The notes under the pieces: generated by a model | Told to the model about the DNA's origin: nothing | What the model saw: only the letters and a program-made list of their open reading frames with translations | Databases searched by the model: none | In this document: positions 17,781-26,527 of the stretch, piece after piece | Position numbering within the stretch: the stretch's first letter is position 1 | Layout of the letters: each line of letters opens with the position of its first letter | DNA from: an uncultured Litoreibacter sp. | GTDB lineage: Bacteria; Pseudomonadota; Alphaproteobacteria; Rhodobacterales; Rhodobacteraceae | Assembly (NCBI GenBank): GCA_947494435.1 | Contig: CANLUY010000001.1 | Span: 310,001-374,000, forward strand | Reading direction: 5' to 3' | DNA length: 64,000 nt | Program-made: the position numbers and the translations under genes

Positions 17781-18634
17781 GTGCGACCACTCACGCTGGG
17801 GGCTTCTGACCAAACGGGGTCACGTTTCAGCACATCCAGACGGTCTTTCGGGGCATCAAGCCGTGGCAGAGAGTTCAGCAACCCTTGGGTATAGGGGTGT
17901 TTCGCCTCGTGCAATTTGTCCGCCCGGCACACTTCGACAATCCGGCCCGCATACATGATCAAGACCCGGTCACAGAAATCGGCCACAAGGTTGAGGTCAT
18001 GACTGATGAATATCAGCCCCATGCCGCGCTCCTTCACCAGCTTGTCCATGATATCGAGGACTTGTCGTTGAACGGAGACGTCCAAAGCGCTGGTCGGTTC
18101 ATCCGCGATCAGGATTTCGGGGTTCGGGATCAGCATCATGGCAATCATGATCCGCTGCCCCATGCCGCCCGACATCTCATGCGGATACGCTCGCATGACA
18201 CGTTCTGGATCGCGGATCGAGACAGCCTCCAGCATTTCAAGCGATTTGGCATAGGCCGCCGATTTTGAGGTCTTCGAATGCAAGCGGTAGGCTTCGATAA
18301 TCTGGTTCCCAATGGTCATGACAGGATTAAGAGAGAATTTAGGGTCCTGCATGACCATCGAAATGCGCTGCCCTCGGACCGCGCGCATCTCTTTTTCTGA
18401 CTTTTTCAACAGATCCACGCCTTCAAGGCTGATGTGATCTGCATCAACGATGCCCGGCGGACGGATCAGACGCAGGATCGCGCGGCCGGTCATGGATTTG
18501 CCAGATCCGCTTTCACCGACGATACCCAGACGTTCACGGCCAAGTGTGAACGAGACACCGCGCACCGCATCAAAGACACCTTGGCGGGTTGGAAATTTCA
18601 CCCAGAGATTTTCGATATCAAGGAGCTTGTCCAT
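17777..18634 (-). CDS. Dipeptide/oligopeptide ABC transporter ATPase (DppD-like)
   Basis: A 285-residue ATPase with Walker A GESGSGKSM at 40-48, the Q-loop MVMQDPKFSLNPVMTIGNQ, the signature MSGGMGQRIMIAMML and Walker B ILIADEP. The C-terminal extension CRADKLHEAKHPYTQGLLNSLPRLD is the oligopeptide-transporter signature (oligo_HPY). It starts one base into the stop of the permease gene (TAATG) and overlaps the DppF-like gene by four bases, so the four transporter subunits are translationally coupled. Confidence 0.9.
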   Translation of the reverse strand: MDKLLDIENLWVKFPTRQGVFDAVRGVSFTLGRERLGIVGESGSGKSMTGRAILRLIRPPGIVDADHISLEGVDLLKKSEKEMRAVRGQRISMVMQDPKFSLNPVMTIGNQIIEAYRLHSKTSKSAAYAKSLEMLEAVSIRDPERVMRAYPHEMSGGMGQRIMIAMMLIPNPEILIADEPTSALDVSVQRQVLDIMDKLVKERGMGLIFISHDLNLVADFCDRVLIMYAGRIVEVCRADKLHEAKHPYTQGLLNSLPRLDAPKDRLDVLKRDPVWSEAPSVSGRT

Positions 18635-19542
18635 TACTCACCCGCCTTTGGATCAAGCACATCGCGCAGCCCGTCACCGAGCAGGTTGAAAGCAAGTGAT
18701 ACCGTGAAGATCGCGAGGCCCGGCATTGTGGCGACCCACCAGTGGTCGAGGATGAAGCGGCGCCCTTCGGAGATCATCGCGCCCCATTCCGGACTGGGCG
18801 GCTGCGCGCCGAGGCCTAGGAATCCAAGGCCCGCAGCTGCCAAGATGATACCGGCCATGTCGAGCGTGACGCGTACAATGAGCGACGAAATGCACAGCGG
18901 CCAGATATGTTTGGTGATGATCCTGAGCGCACCCGCACCTTGCAGGCGGATTGCGGCAATGTAGTCGGAAGACCGGATCGTCAGCGTCTCTGCCCGCGCG
19001 ATACGGGCATAGGGCGGCCATGCGGTCAGCGAAATCGCCAGCACCGCATTCTCGATCCCTGCCCCCAATGCGGCAACAAACGCCAGTGCTAGAACAAGAC
19101 GCGGGAAAGCGAGAAAGATGTCGGTGATGCGCATCAACACGACATCGACCCAACCGCCTGCGTAGCCTGACACCGTGCCAACCAGCAGCCCCGCAACAGG
19201 TGCAATGAGCGCGACAAGTGCCACGATATACAGCGTAATCCGCGCCCCATAGATCAGCCGGGAAAGGATGTCGCGGCCAAGGCTATCGGTGCCGAAGATA
19301 TGCCCTTCCGTGCCCAAAGGCGCCAGGCGGTTGCCAAGGTCTTGCACGAAAGGATCATGCGGAGACAGGATCGGCGCAGCAGCCGCAATCACGATCAACA
19401 GAACAAGAATGCCCAGCCCGATCATGGCCATCGTATTTGAACGAAAGGTCAACCAGCCCGTATAAAGCGCGGAGAGTTTCGCGTGGCGGCGGGAGGTTGG
19501 CGTATCTGTGAGGAGCCACTCTTTGAGGGTTTGATCTGCCAT
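18634..19542 (-). CDS. Dipeptide ABC transporter permease (DppC-like)
   Basis: A 302-residue inner-membrane permease. An N-terminal soluble lead of about 30 residues precedes the first helix (NTMAMIGLGILVLLIVIAAAA), and the periplasmic segment LAPLGTEGHIFGTDSLGRDILSRLIYGAR is the DppC/OppC hallmark. About six helices follow, with the EAA loop RAETLTIRSSDYIAAIRLQG. The ATG at 19542 shares a base with the stop codon of the DppB-like gene (TGATG); a TTG directly before it is not needed. Confidence 0.9.
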   Translation of the reverse strand: MADQTLKEWLLTDTPTSRRHAKLSALYTGWLTFRSNTMAMIGLGILVLLIVIAAAAPILSPHDPFVQDLGNRLAPLGTEGHIFGTDSLGRDILSRLIYGARITLYIVALVALIAPVAGLLVGTVSGYAGGWVDVVLMRITDIFLAFPRLVLALAFVAALGAGIENAVLAISLTAWPPYARIARAETLTIRSSDYIAAIRLQGAGALRIITKHIWPLCISSLIVRVTLDMAGIILAAAGLGFLGLGAQPPSPEWGAMISEGRRFILDHWWVATMPGLAIFTVSLAFNLLGDGLRDVLDPKAGE

Positions 19543-20594
19543 CAACGCGCCCTCGGGTCAAAGACCTTGTAAAGCAGGTCTGAGAAGATATTGAGCAGGA
19601 TGAAAATAAGCCCCACGACGACGGTGCCCCCAAGGACCGCGTTCATATCAGCGCTGAGAAGTGCGGTAGTGATGTAACTGCCGATGCCGGGCCATGAGAA
19701 GATGATCTCCGTCAGAACTGAGCCTTCCAGCAGGTTCGCGTAGCTGAGCGCGATCACAGTGATCAACTGCACGCGGATGTTTTTGAACGCGTGTTTCCAG
19801 ACCACATCCCATTCCGACATGCCTTTGACGCGCGCTGTGGTGACATATTCCGCGCTGAGTTGTTCCAGCATGAAACTGCGCGTCATGCGCGAGATGTAAG
19901 CCAGCGAGAAATAGCCCAACAGTGAGGCGGGCAGGATGATGTGGCTGAATGCGTCTTTGAACACGTTCCAATTGCCGTCAATCGCCGCATCGACGAGGAT
20001 CAGGCCAGTGACCGAAGGTACGACGTCGACATAGAAAATGCCCACGCGACCCGGACCACCGACCCAGCCGAGGATGCCGTAGAAGATCAAAAGCCCCATC
20101 AGGCCCAGCCAGAAGATCGGCATGGAATATCCGACCAGCGCCAAGACGCGCGCGATCTGGTCAATCCATGAGCCTTTGCGCACGGCGGCTAACACGCCCA
20201 AAGGCACGCCCAGAACGATGCCGATGAAAATGCCCAAAGTGGCCAGTTCAAGCGTCGCGGGGAAGACCCGCGCAATGTCCTCGGACACAGGCCGCGCGTT
20301 CAGAAGGGAGGTGCCGAAATCCAGATGCAGCACGTCCCAAAGGTAATAGAGGAATTGCACGACCAGCGGTTTGTCGAGGCCAAGCTCAAGATACACCGCG
20401 TCGTAGGTGGATTGCGACGCCCGCTCCCCCACGATGGCCAGAACGGGGTCGATCGGCATGACGCGACCGATGATGAAGGTGATGAACAACAGCCCAAGCA
20501 TCGTCACCGCGATGGAGCCGATGGTCAGAACGGTCGTTTTGATCCAAGGCGGGAGGGACAAACGCCCCTCCCCATTATTGTCAGTCATCGCCAC
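19542..20594 (-). CDS. Dipeptide ABC transporter permease (DppB-like)
   Basis: A 350-residue permease. The first helix is TVLTIGSIAVTMLGLLFITF, followed by the DppB/OppB-type periplasmic loop with LGLDKPLVVQFLYYLWDVLHLDFGTS. The EAA-like loop TARVKGMSEWDVVWKHAFKN lies before the last helices. The coding frame can start at a GTG directly after the preceding stop codon or at an ATG six bases in. It follows the first binding-protein gene without a gap. With the DppC-like protein it forms the membrane channel. Confidence 0.9.
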   Translation of the reverse strand: MAMTDNNGEGRLSLPPWIKTTVLTIGSIAVTMLGLLFITFIIGRVMPIDPVLAIVGERASQSTYDAVYLELGLDKPLVVQFLYYLWDVLHLDFGTSLLNARPVSEDIARVFPATLELATLGIFIGIVLGVPLGVLAAVRKGSWIDQIARVLALVGYSMPIFWLGLMGLLIFYGILGWVGGPGRVGIFYVDVVPSVTGLILVDAAIDGNWNVFKDAFSHIILPASLLGYFSLAYISRMTRSFMLEQLSAEYVTTARVKGMSEWDVVWKHAFKNIRVQLITVIALSYANLLEGSVLTEIIFSWPGIGSYITTALLSADMNAVLGGTVVVGLIFILLNIFSDLLYKVFDPRAR

Positions 20595-22190
20595 TTACTT
20601 GGTGACCTGCCAATAGGCCGCTGATGTGACCGCTTGGCCGGTGGACCAATTGGTGACGTTGTCGCGCAGGGCCGATTGCTCGATCTGCTGGAACATCACG
20701 ACGAAGGGCGAGGTTTCGCGGAACTGTGCTTGGATATCGAGATACATCTGCACCCGCTTGTCACGATCCCCTTCGGTCACGGCAGCGGCGACTTTTTCCG
20801 TCAGACCGCCCGTATCCCAGCTGTTGCGCCAAGCCAAAAGGCCGGTCGCGTTGGCCTCGTCCGAGTTGTCGGGGTTATAGGCGAATGTACCAGCGTTGGT
20901 TTGTGGATCGGGATAGTCCGGACCCCACGCACCCAAATAGACATCCAGTTCGCGCGCACGGTAGCGGGCGAGGATTTGCTTGGCTGTACCGACCGTGATG
21001 TTCACCTTGATGCCAGCCTGTGCAGCCGCATTCTGGAACGACTGACCGATCTCGATCCGTTCTTGCGCTTCACGCACACCAATCTCGACCTCAAGGTTTT
21101 CGACACCAGCCGCGGCCAGCAATTCCTTGGCCTTCTCGATATTTTGAGAGAATGGATTTTCGTCGGAAGCCCCCAGATAAGTCGCGGGCAGGAAGTTCTG
21201 GTGAATTGTGTACTGCCCTTTGAGGAAGCTGTCGCGCATGCCTTCATAGTCGATCAGATATTTGAACGCCTGACGGACTTCGGGTTTGCTCAGCTCAGGG
21301 TGTTTCTGGTTCAGGGCCAGATACATCAAACGGCCTTTCAGCTCGTCCGAGATGGTGACGCCATCCGCAGCTGAAGCCCCTGCAATGTCTTCGGGGTTCA
21401 GGTTGCGCGCGATGTCGATATCGCCGCGCTCGAGAAGCAAGCGCTGTGAAGCGCTTTCGAGGACGTGGCGCACGATGACACGCTCCATCGCAGGCGCGCC
21501 ACCGTAATAGTCGGGGTTGGAGGACAGGGTCACCGCCTCATTCGGCTTCCAGCTATCGAGCTTATAGGGGCCAGAGCCTGCAGAGTTGGTTTTGAGCCAC
21601 TCATTGCCCATGTCACCATCGACCTCATTGGCCATGACGGTTGCTTTGTCGACAACCGCCCCGATGGTTGCGGTCAGGCAGTTCAGCACAAAAGACGTCG
21701 CATATTTCTTATCCGTCGTGATCATCAGCTTGTTTCCATCGGCCTTGATCGTCTCGGCCGCATTGTCCGCGGTGAAGCCAAACTGCGTCAGGATAAACGC
21801 GGGCGTTTTGTTGAGGATTACAGCGCGTTGCAGTGAGAATGCCGCATCCTCAGCCGTGACCGGATTGCCGGAATGAAAGGTGACGCCCTCACGCATTGTG
21901 AAAGTGATGGTTTTGCCATCTTCCGAGACTTCCCAGCTTTCCGCAAGATCAGGCTGGTAGCCCGCGCCAAGGTCCATCGGGTCAAGGTTTACGAGACGGC
22001 TGTAGACATTGCGGCTGATATCGGAGCCCGCAAATTCAAAACTCTCTGCAGGATCAATCGTTGTTACATCGTCGATCCGGTGTGCAATGACCAACATGTT
22101 GGCGGGTGTCTCAGCATGGGCCGCGAAGGACGTCACGCTGACCGCAAGGCCGATCGCAGCACTGGTTAGTAATCTGTTAAACGCATTCAT
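20595..22190 (-). CDS. Peptide-type ABC substrate-binding protein (SBP_bac_5), copy 1
   Basis: A 531-residue periplasmic receptor with signal peptide MNAFNRLLTSAAIGLAVSVT ending at AAHAE. It heads the permease and ATPase genes, the standard place for the receptor of a dipeptide-class importer. Its sequence is recognisably related over its whole length to the receptor at 15412-17004. An M19 dipeptidase gene lies 47 bp upstream on the same strand, suggesting that imported dipeptides, D-amino-acid conjugates or similar amides are hydrolysed in the cytoplasm. Confidence 0.9.
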   Translation of the reverse strand: MNAFNRLLTSAAIGLAVSVTSFAAHAETPANMLVIAHRIDDVTTIDPAESFEFAGSDISRNVYSRLVNLDPMDLGAGYQPDLAESWEVSEDGKTITFTMREGVTFHSGNPVTAEDAAFSLQRAVILNKTPAFILTQFGFTADNAAETIKADGNKLMITTDKKYATSFVLNCLTATIGAVVDKATVMANEVDGDMGNEWLKTNSAGSGPYKLDSWKPNEAVTLSSNPDYYGGAPAMERVIVRHVLESASQRLLLERGDIDIARNLNPEDIAGASAADGVTISDELKGRLMYLALNQKHPELSKPEVRQAFKYLIDYEGMRDSFLKGQYTIHQNFLPATYLGASDENPFSQNIEKAKELLAAAGVENLEVEIGVREAQERIEIGQSFQNAAAQAGIKVNITVGTAKQILARYRARELDVYLGAWGPDYPDPQTNAGTFAYNPDNSDEANATGLLAWRNSWDTGGLTEKVAAAVTEGDRDKRVQMYLDIQAQFRETSPFVVMFQQIEQSALRDNVTNWSTGQAVTSAAYWQVTK

Positions 22191-22237
22191 TTCTAGAACC
22201 TCTCCTGTTCATTTTCACTAAATCTGGCCAATGAGGT

Positions 22238-23299
22238 TTATGACCCCCATGTCTTTTCCAGCACGCGCAGCCAGTTCTCGTGGCAAAGTTTCGACATCAA
22301 CGCATCGTTGTAGCCGTGTTTTGCCATCGCGTGCCTCAATTCGGGCAGCCCTGCACAAGAGATCAGCGCCTCTGGCACAACCGCCCCGTCGTAATCCGAG
22401 CCGAACCCGACCCTGTCTTCGCCCACATGTTCAATCAGATGATCAAGGTGGCGGATCATCTGCTCCAGCGGGACGTCAGCCAGCATTTTTCCATCTTCGC
22501 GCAGAAAGGCTACAGCGAAATTCAGCCCCACCATGCCATCGCTTTCGGCAATCGCTGCCAATTGCTTATCCGTCAAATTGCGCGAATGGGGGCAGATCGC
22601 ATGGGCGTTGGAATGCGTAGCGACCAATGGCTTTGTGGAATGTCGCGCGACGTCCCAGAATCCGGCTTCGTTCAGATGGGACAAATCAACCATGATGCCC
22701 AACTCGTCACAGCGCTTGACCAATCGCAGCCCGTCATCCGTCAGGCCAGGCCCGATGTCCGGTCTGCTTGGATAACGAAACGGCACGCCGTGACCAAAGA
22801 TCGTCTGGCGGCTCCAGACGGGACCAATGGATCGCAGGCCCGCTTTATGGAGAACCTCAAGCGTGTTCAGCTCGGGATCAATCGCTTCCGCCCCCTCGAT
22901 ATGGAAAATCGCTGCAATTTTCTGGGAGGCCAAAGCAGCGCGAATATCGGCTGCGCTGCGACACACCACCAGCGCGCCACGTTTTTCCAGATCGAACAGG
23001 ATTGCAGCTTGGGACATGACCACCGGAAAAGCATCTTCCCAATCAATCGGGTCCGGTAGCGGCAGATCATATGTGTCCTTCGTCATCTCTTCGAACTTGA
23101 ACTCAAGGTCCATGGGCGACGGAACATAGACCGCAAAAAACCCACCACCAAACCCGCCCGCTTGTGCGGAGGGCAGATCAATCGCGCCGTCGCGACCGGT
23201 CAAAAACTCACTCGCAGCGGATAAGCCGCCTTCGCGATAAATCTTCAATAAAACGTCGTTATGCCCATCAAAAATGGCAGGATGAGTTTTAAGCTGCAA
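22238..23299 (-). CDS. Membrane dipeptidase-like enzyme (peptidase family M19)
   Basis: A protein of about 353 residues of the renal-dipeptidase family. The metal-binding HND motif is in FDGHNDVLLKIYREGG near the N-terminus, followed by HIEGAEAIDPEL, GLRSIGPVWSR, the second-site histidines in VDLSHLNEAGFWDV and ATHSNAHAICPHSRNLTD, and GFGSDYDGAVVP late. All zinc-site elements of M19 therefore appear intact. Two TTG codons are possible starts (23299 or 23341); the inner one gives the usual short lead. It is the first gene of the peptide-transporter operon and is divergent from a LysR gene. Likely role: cytoplasmic hydrolysis of imported dipeptides or N-acyl amino acids. Confidence 0.87.
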   Translation of the reverse strand: MQLKTHPAIFDGHNDVLLKIYREGGLSAASEFLTGRDGAIDLPSAQAGGFGGGFFAVYVPSPMDLEFKFEEMTKDTYDLPLPDPIDWEDAFPVVMSQAAILFDLEKRGALVVCRSAADIRAALASQKIAAIFHIEGAEAIDPELNTLEVLHKAGLRSIGPVWSRQTIFGHGVPFRYPSRPDIGPGLTDDGLRLVKRCDELGIMVDLSHLNEAGFWDVARHSTKPLVATHSNAHAICPHSRNLTDKQLAAIAESDGMVGLNFAVAFLREDGKMLADVPLEQMIRHLDHLIEHVGEDRVGFGSDYDGAVVPEALISCAGLPELRHAMAKHGYNDALMSKLCHENWLRVLEKTWGS

Positions 23300-23339
23300 A
23301 ATTGAGACGCCCCCAAGATGTCCAAGGACCAGCTTAGGC

Positions 23340-23366
23340 AATAATTTCTCATAGGCTAGAATTATT
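23340..23366. promoter_or_regulatory. Candidate LysR box between divergent genes
   Basis: An inverted repeat AATAATT ... AATTATT with 13 bp between the arms lies in the AT-rich stretch between the dipeptidase and LysR genes. LysR regulators usually bind such interrupted palindromes (T-N11-A type) in the divergent promoter, so it is a reasonable site for the adjacent regulator. It overlaps the outer possible TTG start of the dipeptidase, which favours the inner start. Confidence 0.4.
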
Positions 23367-23413
23367 AATATGATAAAAGATCATAGAGTAATGAGCTTTA
23401 CGCAGGGGCATCT

Positions 23414-24322
23414 ATGGCGCAAAAGGCATGGCACAGCCTTCCGGAATACCAAGCGCTACGTGCGCTGATGGAGAGCGGCACAACCTCAAAAGCCGCTGTA
23501 CGATTGGGATTATCGCAATCGGCTGTCAGTCGGTCCATCGCCAGTTTGGAGGCGCGCACTGGCCGTATTCTGTTTGAACGAGACGGCGGCAGATTGCGCC
23601 CGACATCAGAAGCGACTCAGCTCAACAAACGCCTTGATCCTCTCTTTTCCGCGCTTGACCGGATCGACGGACCGCCTGAACAAGCGCAGGAAACACTCAA
23701 GATCATTGCGCCGCCAACCTATGCGCACCGGTTTCTCGTGCACCACATTGCGACCTTTCTGGAGGCGAATCCGCATTACTTCATCAGCCTTGAAGTTTCT
23801 TCTTCCGAGGAGGTTATACGCGGCATTCAAGAGACCCGCTTTGACCTTGGCCTGACCGGCGTTGAGCTGTCGCGCGAAGGTGTGCAATTGACGCCCTACC
23901 GTTTGTCTAAGGCGGTATGTGCAATGGCTGAGACGCACCCGCTTGCCGAATTGCCGACGATCACGCCAGAGGATCTGCATGAGCAGCCCTTAATCGCACT
24001 GACACATCGACATGCGCGCAGGTCTCAACTGGAAAAAGTTCTGACGATCAGTCGCAGTATCCCACGGATTGTGGCGGAGGCTTCAACGTCTTTTGCCGCT
24101 GTTGATCTGGCGCGCGAAGGCCTCGGCGTGACGATTGTGAACCCTTTTCCGGTTGTACAATACCGAGGAAATGAGGTGGCCTTTCGGCCCTTTAGCTCCC
24201 CCATCGAGTATCGCAGCTATTTCGTCACTCCTGAACACCGCCCCACACCAGCGATTGCGCGAGCCTTCATCCGCCATTTACGGCTGCACACCTTAACGAC
24301 ACCTTTTACGTCGAAGGCCTAA
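23414..24322 (+). CDS. LysR-family transcriptional regulator
   Basis: A 302-residue regulator. The winged helix-turn-helix covers residues 5-65 (ALRALMESGTTSKAAVRLGLSQSAVSRSIASLE), and the substrate-binding domain runs from about 90 to 295. AGGGG lies eight bases before the ATG. It is divergent from the dipeptidase/transporter operon, the classical arrangement for control of the neighbouring genes, and convergent with the sulfonate operon, overlapping its last gene by 17 bases. Control of the peptide operon is inferred; the inducer is unknown. Confidence 0.88.
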   Translation: MAQKAWHSLPEYQALRALMESGTTSKAAVRLGLSQSAVSRSIASLEARTGRILFERDGGRLRPTSEATQLNKRLDPLFSALDRIDGPPEQAQETLKIIAPPTYAHRFLVHHIATFLEANPHYFISLEVSSSEEVIRGIQETRFDLGLTGVELSREGVQLTPYRLSKAVCAMAETHPLAELPTITPEDLHEQPLIALTHRHARRSQLEKVLTISRSIPRIVAEASTSFAAVDLAREGLGVTIVNPFPVVQYRGNEVAFRPFSSPIEYRSYFVTPEHRPTPAIARAFIRHLRLHTLTTPFTSKA

Positions 24323-25418
24323 CTGAGCTGCGCTTGAGGTCGGTGAGACCTGTTTGCGCCATTGCAATGCTCATCTCGTCGCTGAGCACATCCCAAAGCC
24401 GGGTCAGTCCAGCATCCCCGCCTGCAGCAATGGCGAATTGCAGGACGCGTCCGAAGAAGGTGAAATCTGCGCCTGCATGCAGGGCTTTCAACGCGTCTTC
24501 ACCGGAGCGCAAGCCGCTGTCGAAGAACAGGGGATATGTGTCGCCGACCGCCTTGCGAATGTCTTGCAGGGCCAGGAACGGGGAAGGCGCGCTTTCAAGC
24601 TGGCGCGCGCCGTGGCTAGAGACTTGGATCGCATCGACGCCTGCATTTTTGAGCTGTACTGCGTCATCGGCGTCCAGCACGCCTTTGACAACCAGATTGC
24701 CGGGCCACGCATCGCGCAGACGTTGCAGCGTATCCCAATCGGCTTTGGCTCGGCTTTCAGTGCGGTCGAACTCATAGCCCTCCATCTCGAAATTCGCCAT
24801 CTGGGGCTTGCCACCGAAGAGCATGGGCAGCGACCATTGCGGATGCAACGCGAAGTCGATGAACTGTTTCGGGCCGATCTTGAAGGGCATCTTGAAGCCG
24901 TGGCGCAATTCGCGCGGACGGCGCCCTACTTCGGGGACATCGACGGTCAGAACGAGCGTCTCGTAGCCTGCGGCTTTGGCGCGGTCGACCAGCTTGAATG
25001 AGCCGGTGCCATCGCCGCTGAAATACAGTTGGAACCACGCGTGTCCTTCGGCCACTTCGATAATCTTTTCCATCGGAGTGGAGGCCACAGTGGAAACACC
25101 ATGCGGGATTTGGTGCCGTGCCGCAAGGCGGGCGAGCATCAGATCGGCCCCCTGCCCTGACAGGTTACACATGCCCATTGGCGCGATCCCGAAGGGGCGT
25201 TTCGTGGGCTTCCCAAAGAGGGTTGTGGATAGGCTACGCTCACTCACATCGCGCAGGATGCGGGGGCGGAGCGTATAGGCATCCATGGCGGCGCGATTCC
25301 GCGCGGCACCTGTTTCTGCCCCCGCCGCGCCATCGATATAGTCGAAGACCATCCATGGCAGTTTGCGACGGGCGAGCCGCCGCGCATCTTCGCTGGAATG
25401 AATATGCGCGGCAGACAT
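24306..25418 (-). CDS. FMN-dependent alpha-hydroxy-acid dehydrogenase; candidate sulfolactate dehydrogenase
   Basis: A 370-residue FMN protein of the LldD/glycolate oxidase family. The substrate and FMN regions are visible: FDYIDGAAGAE near 25, FGIAPMGMCNL near 96, FQLYFSGD and LTVDVPEVGRRPRE in the middle, and FFDSGLRSGEDALKAL late. The catalytic histidine is H269, but the surrounding motif reads SSHGARQLE where lactate and glycolate enzymes have SNHGGRQLD, suggesting a different substrate. It is the last gene of the hpsN-comDE operon, four bases after comE. There the missing step is oxidation of sulfolactate to sulfopyruvate, which this enzyme could supply. The family call is firm; the substrate is inference. 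Confidence 0.8.
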   Translation of the reverse strand: MSAAHIHSSEDARRLARRKLPWMVFDYIDGAAGAETGAARNRAAMDAYTLRPRILRDVSERSLSTTLFGKPTKRPFGIAPMGMCNLSGQGADLMLARLAARHQIPHGVSTVASTPMEKIIEVAEGHAWFQLYFSGDGTGSFKLVDRAKAAGYETLVLTVDVPEVGRRPRELRHGFKMPFKIGPKQFIDFALHPQWSLPMLFGGKPQMANFEMEGYEFDRTESRAKADWDTLQRLRDAWPGNLVVKGVLDADDAVQLKNAGVDAIQVSSHGARQLESAPSPFLALQDIRKAVGDTYPLFFDSGLRSGEDALKALHAGADFTFFGRVLQFAIAAGGDAGLTRLWDVLSDEMSIAMAQTGLTDLKRSSVRPST

Positions 25419-25421
25419 GGC

Positions 25422-25976
25422 TTAGGCTTTCACAGCTTCCATGAAGCGGTGACGGATCACGACCGGATCCATAGTGATCACCGGCAGCTTGATATTGCCG
25501 CTGTCGCATTTCACGACGATGACGGTCATCTTCTTGCTGTCGATGGCCGCTTGGAGAACCTTACCCGTGTCAACATCTTGGCAGACGACCACGTTTTCGC
25601 ACCCGCAAGCTTCCGCGACTTTCTCAAGCTTGGTTTTCTTGCCGGCATAGGTCGGTTGATCCCCGGTGGAGCCATAGGAGCCGTTGTCGATGATCAACAG
25701 GATGTAGTTGTCAGCCACGTTATTGGCGATGGTCGGCAGCGTGCCGAGGTTGGTCAGGACAGAGCCGTCGCCGTCGATGGAGATAACGGTTTTGTCTTGT
25801 GCCAGAGCAAGGCCCAAACCGATGGAGGAGGACAGCCCCATCGTGCCCAGCATGTAGAAGTTCTTGGCATTGTCGTCGATCATATGCAGCTCTTGGCTGG
25901 GCAGACCGATGTTGCAGACGACCAGTTGGTCACGAAGGATTGGCGCGATCTCGCGCAGGATTTCAGAACGGATCAT
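25422..25976 (-). CDS. comE: Sulfopyruvate decarboxylase, beta subunit
   Basis: A 184-residue thiamine-diphosphate enzyme half, corresponding to the C-terminal (TPP-binding) domain of pyruvate-decarboxylase-like proteins. GDG at residues 69-71 starts the TPP/magnesium motif, closed by IIDNGSYGSTGDQ near 95-107. The early part, LVVCNIGLPSQELHMIDDN, and YMLGTMGLSSSIGLGLA are typical of ComE and phosphonopyruvate decarboxylase. The ATG overlaps the comD stop (ATGA). The two-subunit split separates it from single-chain phosphonopyruvate decarboxylase. Reaction: 3-sulfopyruvate to sulfoacetaldehyde and CO2, in the cytoplasm. Confidence 0.85.
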   Translation of the reverse strand: MIRSEILREIAPILRDQLVVCNIGLPSQELHMIDDNAKNFYMLGTMGLSSSIGLGLALAQDKTVISIDGDGSVLTNLGTLPTIANNVADNYILLIIDNGSYGSTGDQPTYAGKKTKLEKVAEACGCENVVVCQDVDTGKVLQAAIDSKKMTVIVVKCDSGNIKLPVITMDPVVIRHRFMEAVKA

Positions 25977-26479
25977 TGGTCGCCGTAGCCTCCCCAGAAG
26001 TTTGCATCGGTCAGGATTGCGACCGGTTTGTTGCACATGAAGGTGTATTTCAGGATGTTGTCGAATTCTTCGACGTCCTTTTGCCAGTGGAAGTGGTAGG
26101 TCGGGATGTTCAACTGCGCCAGAAGCGCTTTGGTGTGCACAGCCATCTCGACTTGACAGGCCACAGGCTCGCGCAGCTCGCCGCGGAAGCTGATGATCAT
26201 CGGCAGGGGCATGCGATAATATTGCGTCAGCGTCGCCAGCGTGTTGATGGTCACCCCAATCGCCGTGTTCTGCATGATGATCGCAGGGCGCTTGCCGCCC
26301 ATGAAGGCACCGGCGCACAGCCCCATGCCCTCGTCTTCCTTATTGGCGGGGATATGGAACATGTCGTCGCGATTTTCGATCTCTTCGATCACGCCTGCGA
26401 GCTGTTTGCACGGAACGGTGGTGACAAACGAGACATCGTTTGCGACCAGATCATCCGCGATCTTCTTGTCGATGTTCAT
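25973..26479 (-). CDS. comD: Sulfopyruvate decarboxylase, alpha subunit
   Basis: A 168-residue N-terminal (pyrimidine-binding) half of the decarboxylase. The conserved catalytic Glu sits in IPANKEDEGMGLCAGAF, followed by GKRPAIIMQNTAIGVTINTL, as in ComD. The start is the ATG giving MNIDKKIADDL, because AAGGA lies seven bases before it; an ATG 15 bases upstream lacks such a site. It is translationally coupled to comE. In roseobacters ComDE serves degradation of sulfolactate and cysteate-derived sulfopyruvate, unlike the archaeal coenzyme M pathway that named the genes. Confidence 0.85.
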   Translation of the reverse strand: MNIDKKIADDLVANDVSFVTTVPCKQLAGVIEEIENRDDMFHIPANKEDEGMGLCAGAFMGGKRPAIIMQNTAIGVTINTLATLTQYYRMPLPMIISFRGELREPVACQVEMAVHTKALLAQLNIPTYHFHWQKDVEEFDNILKYTFMCNKPVAILTDANFWGGYGDQ

Positions 26480-26527
26480 TAAGCTGTCCTTCATGGTGAA
26501 AGTGAATGGAAGTTGTCCCGAAAGAGA

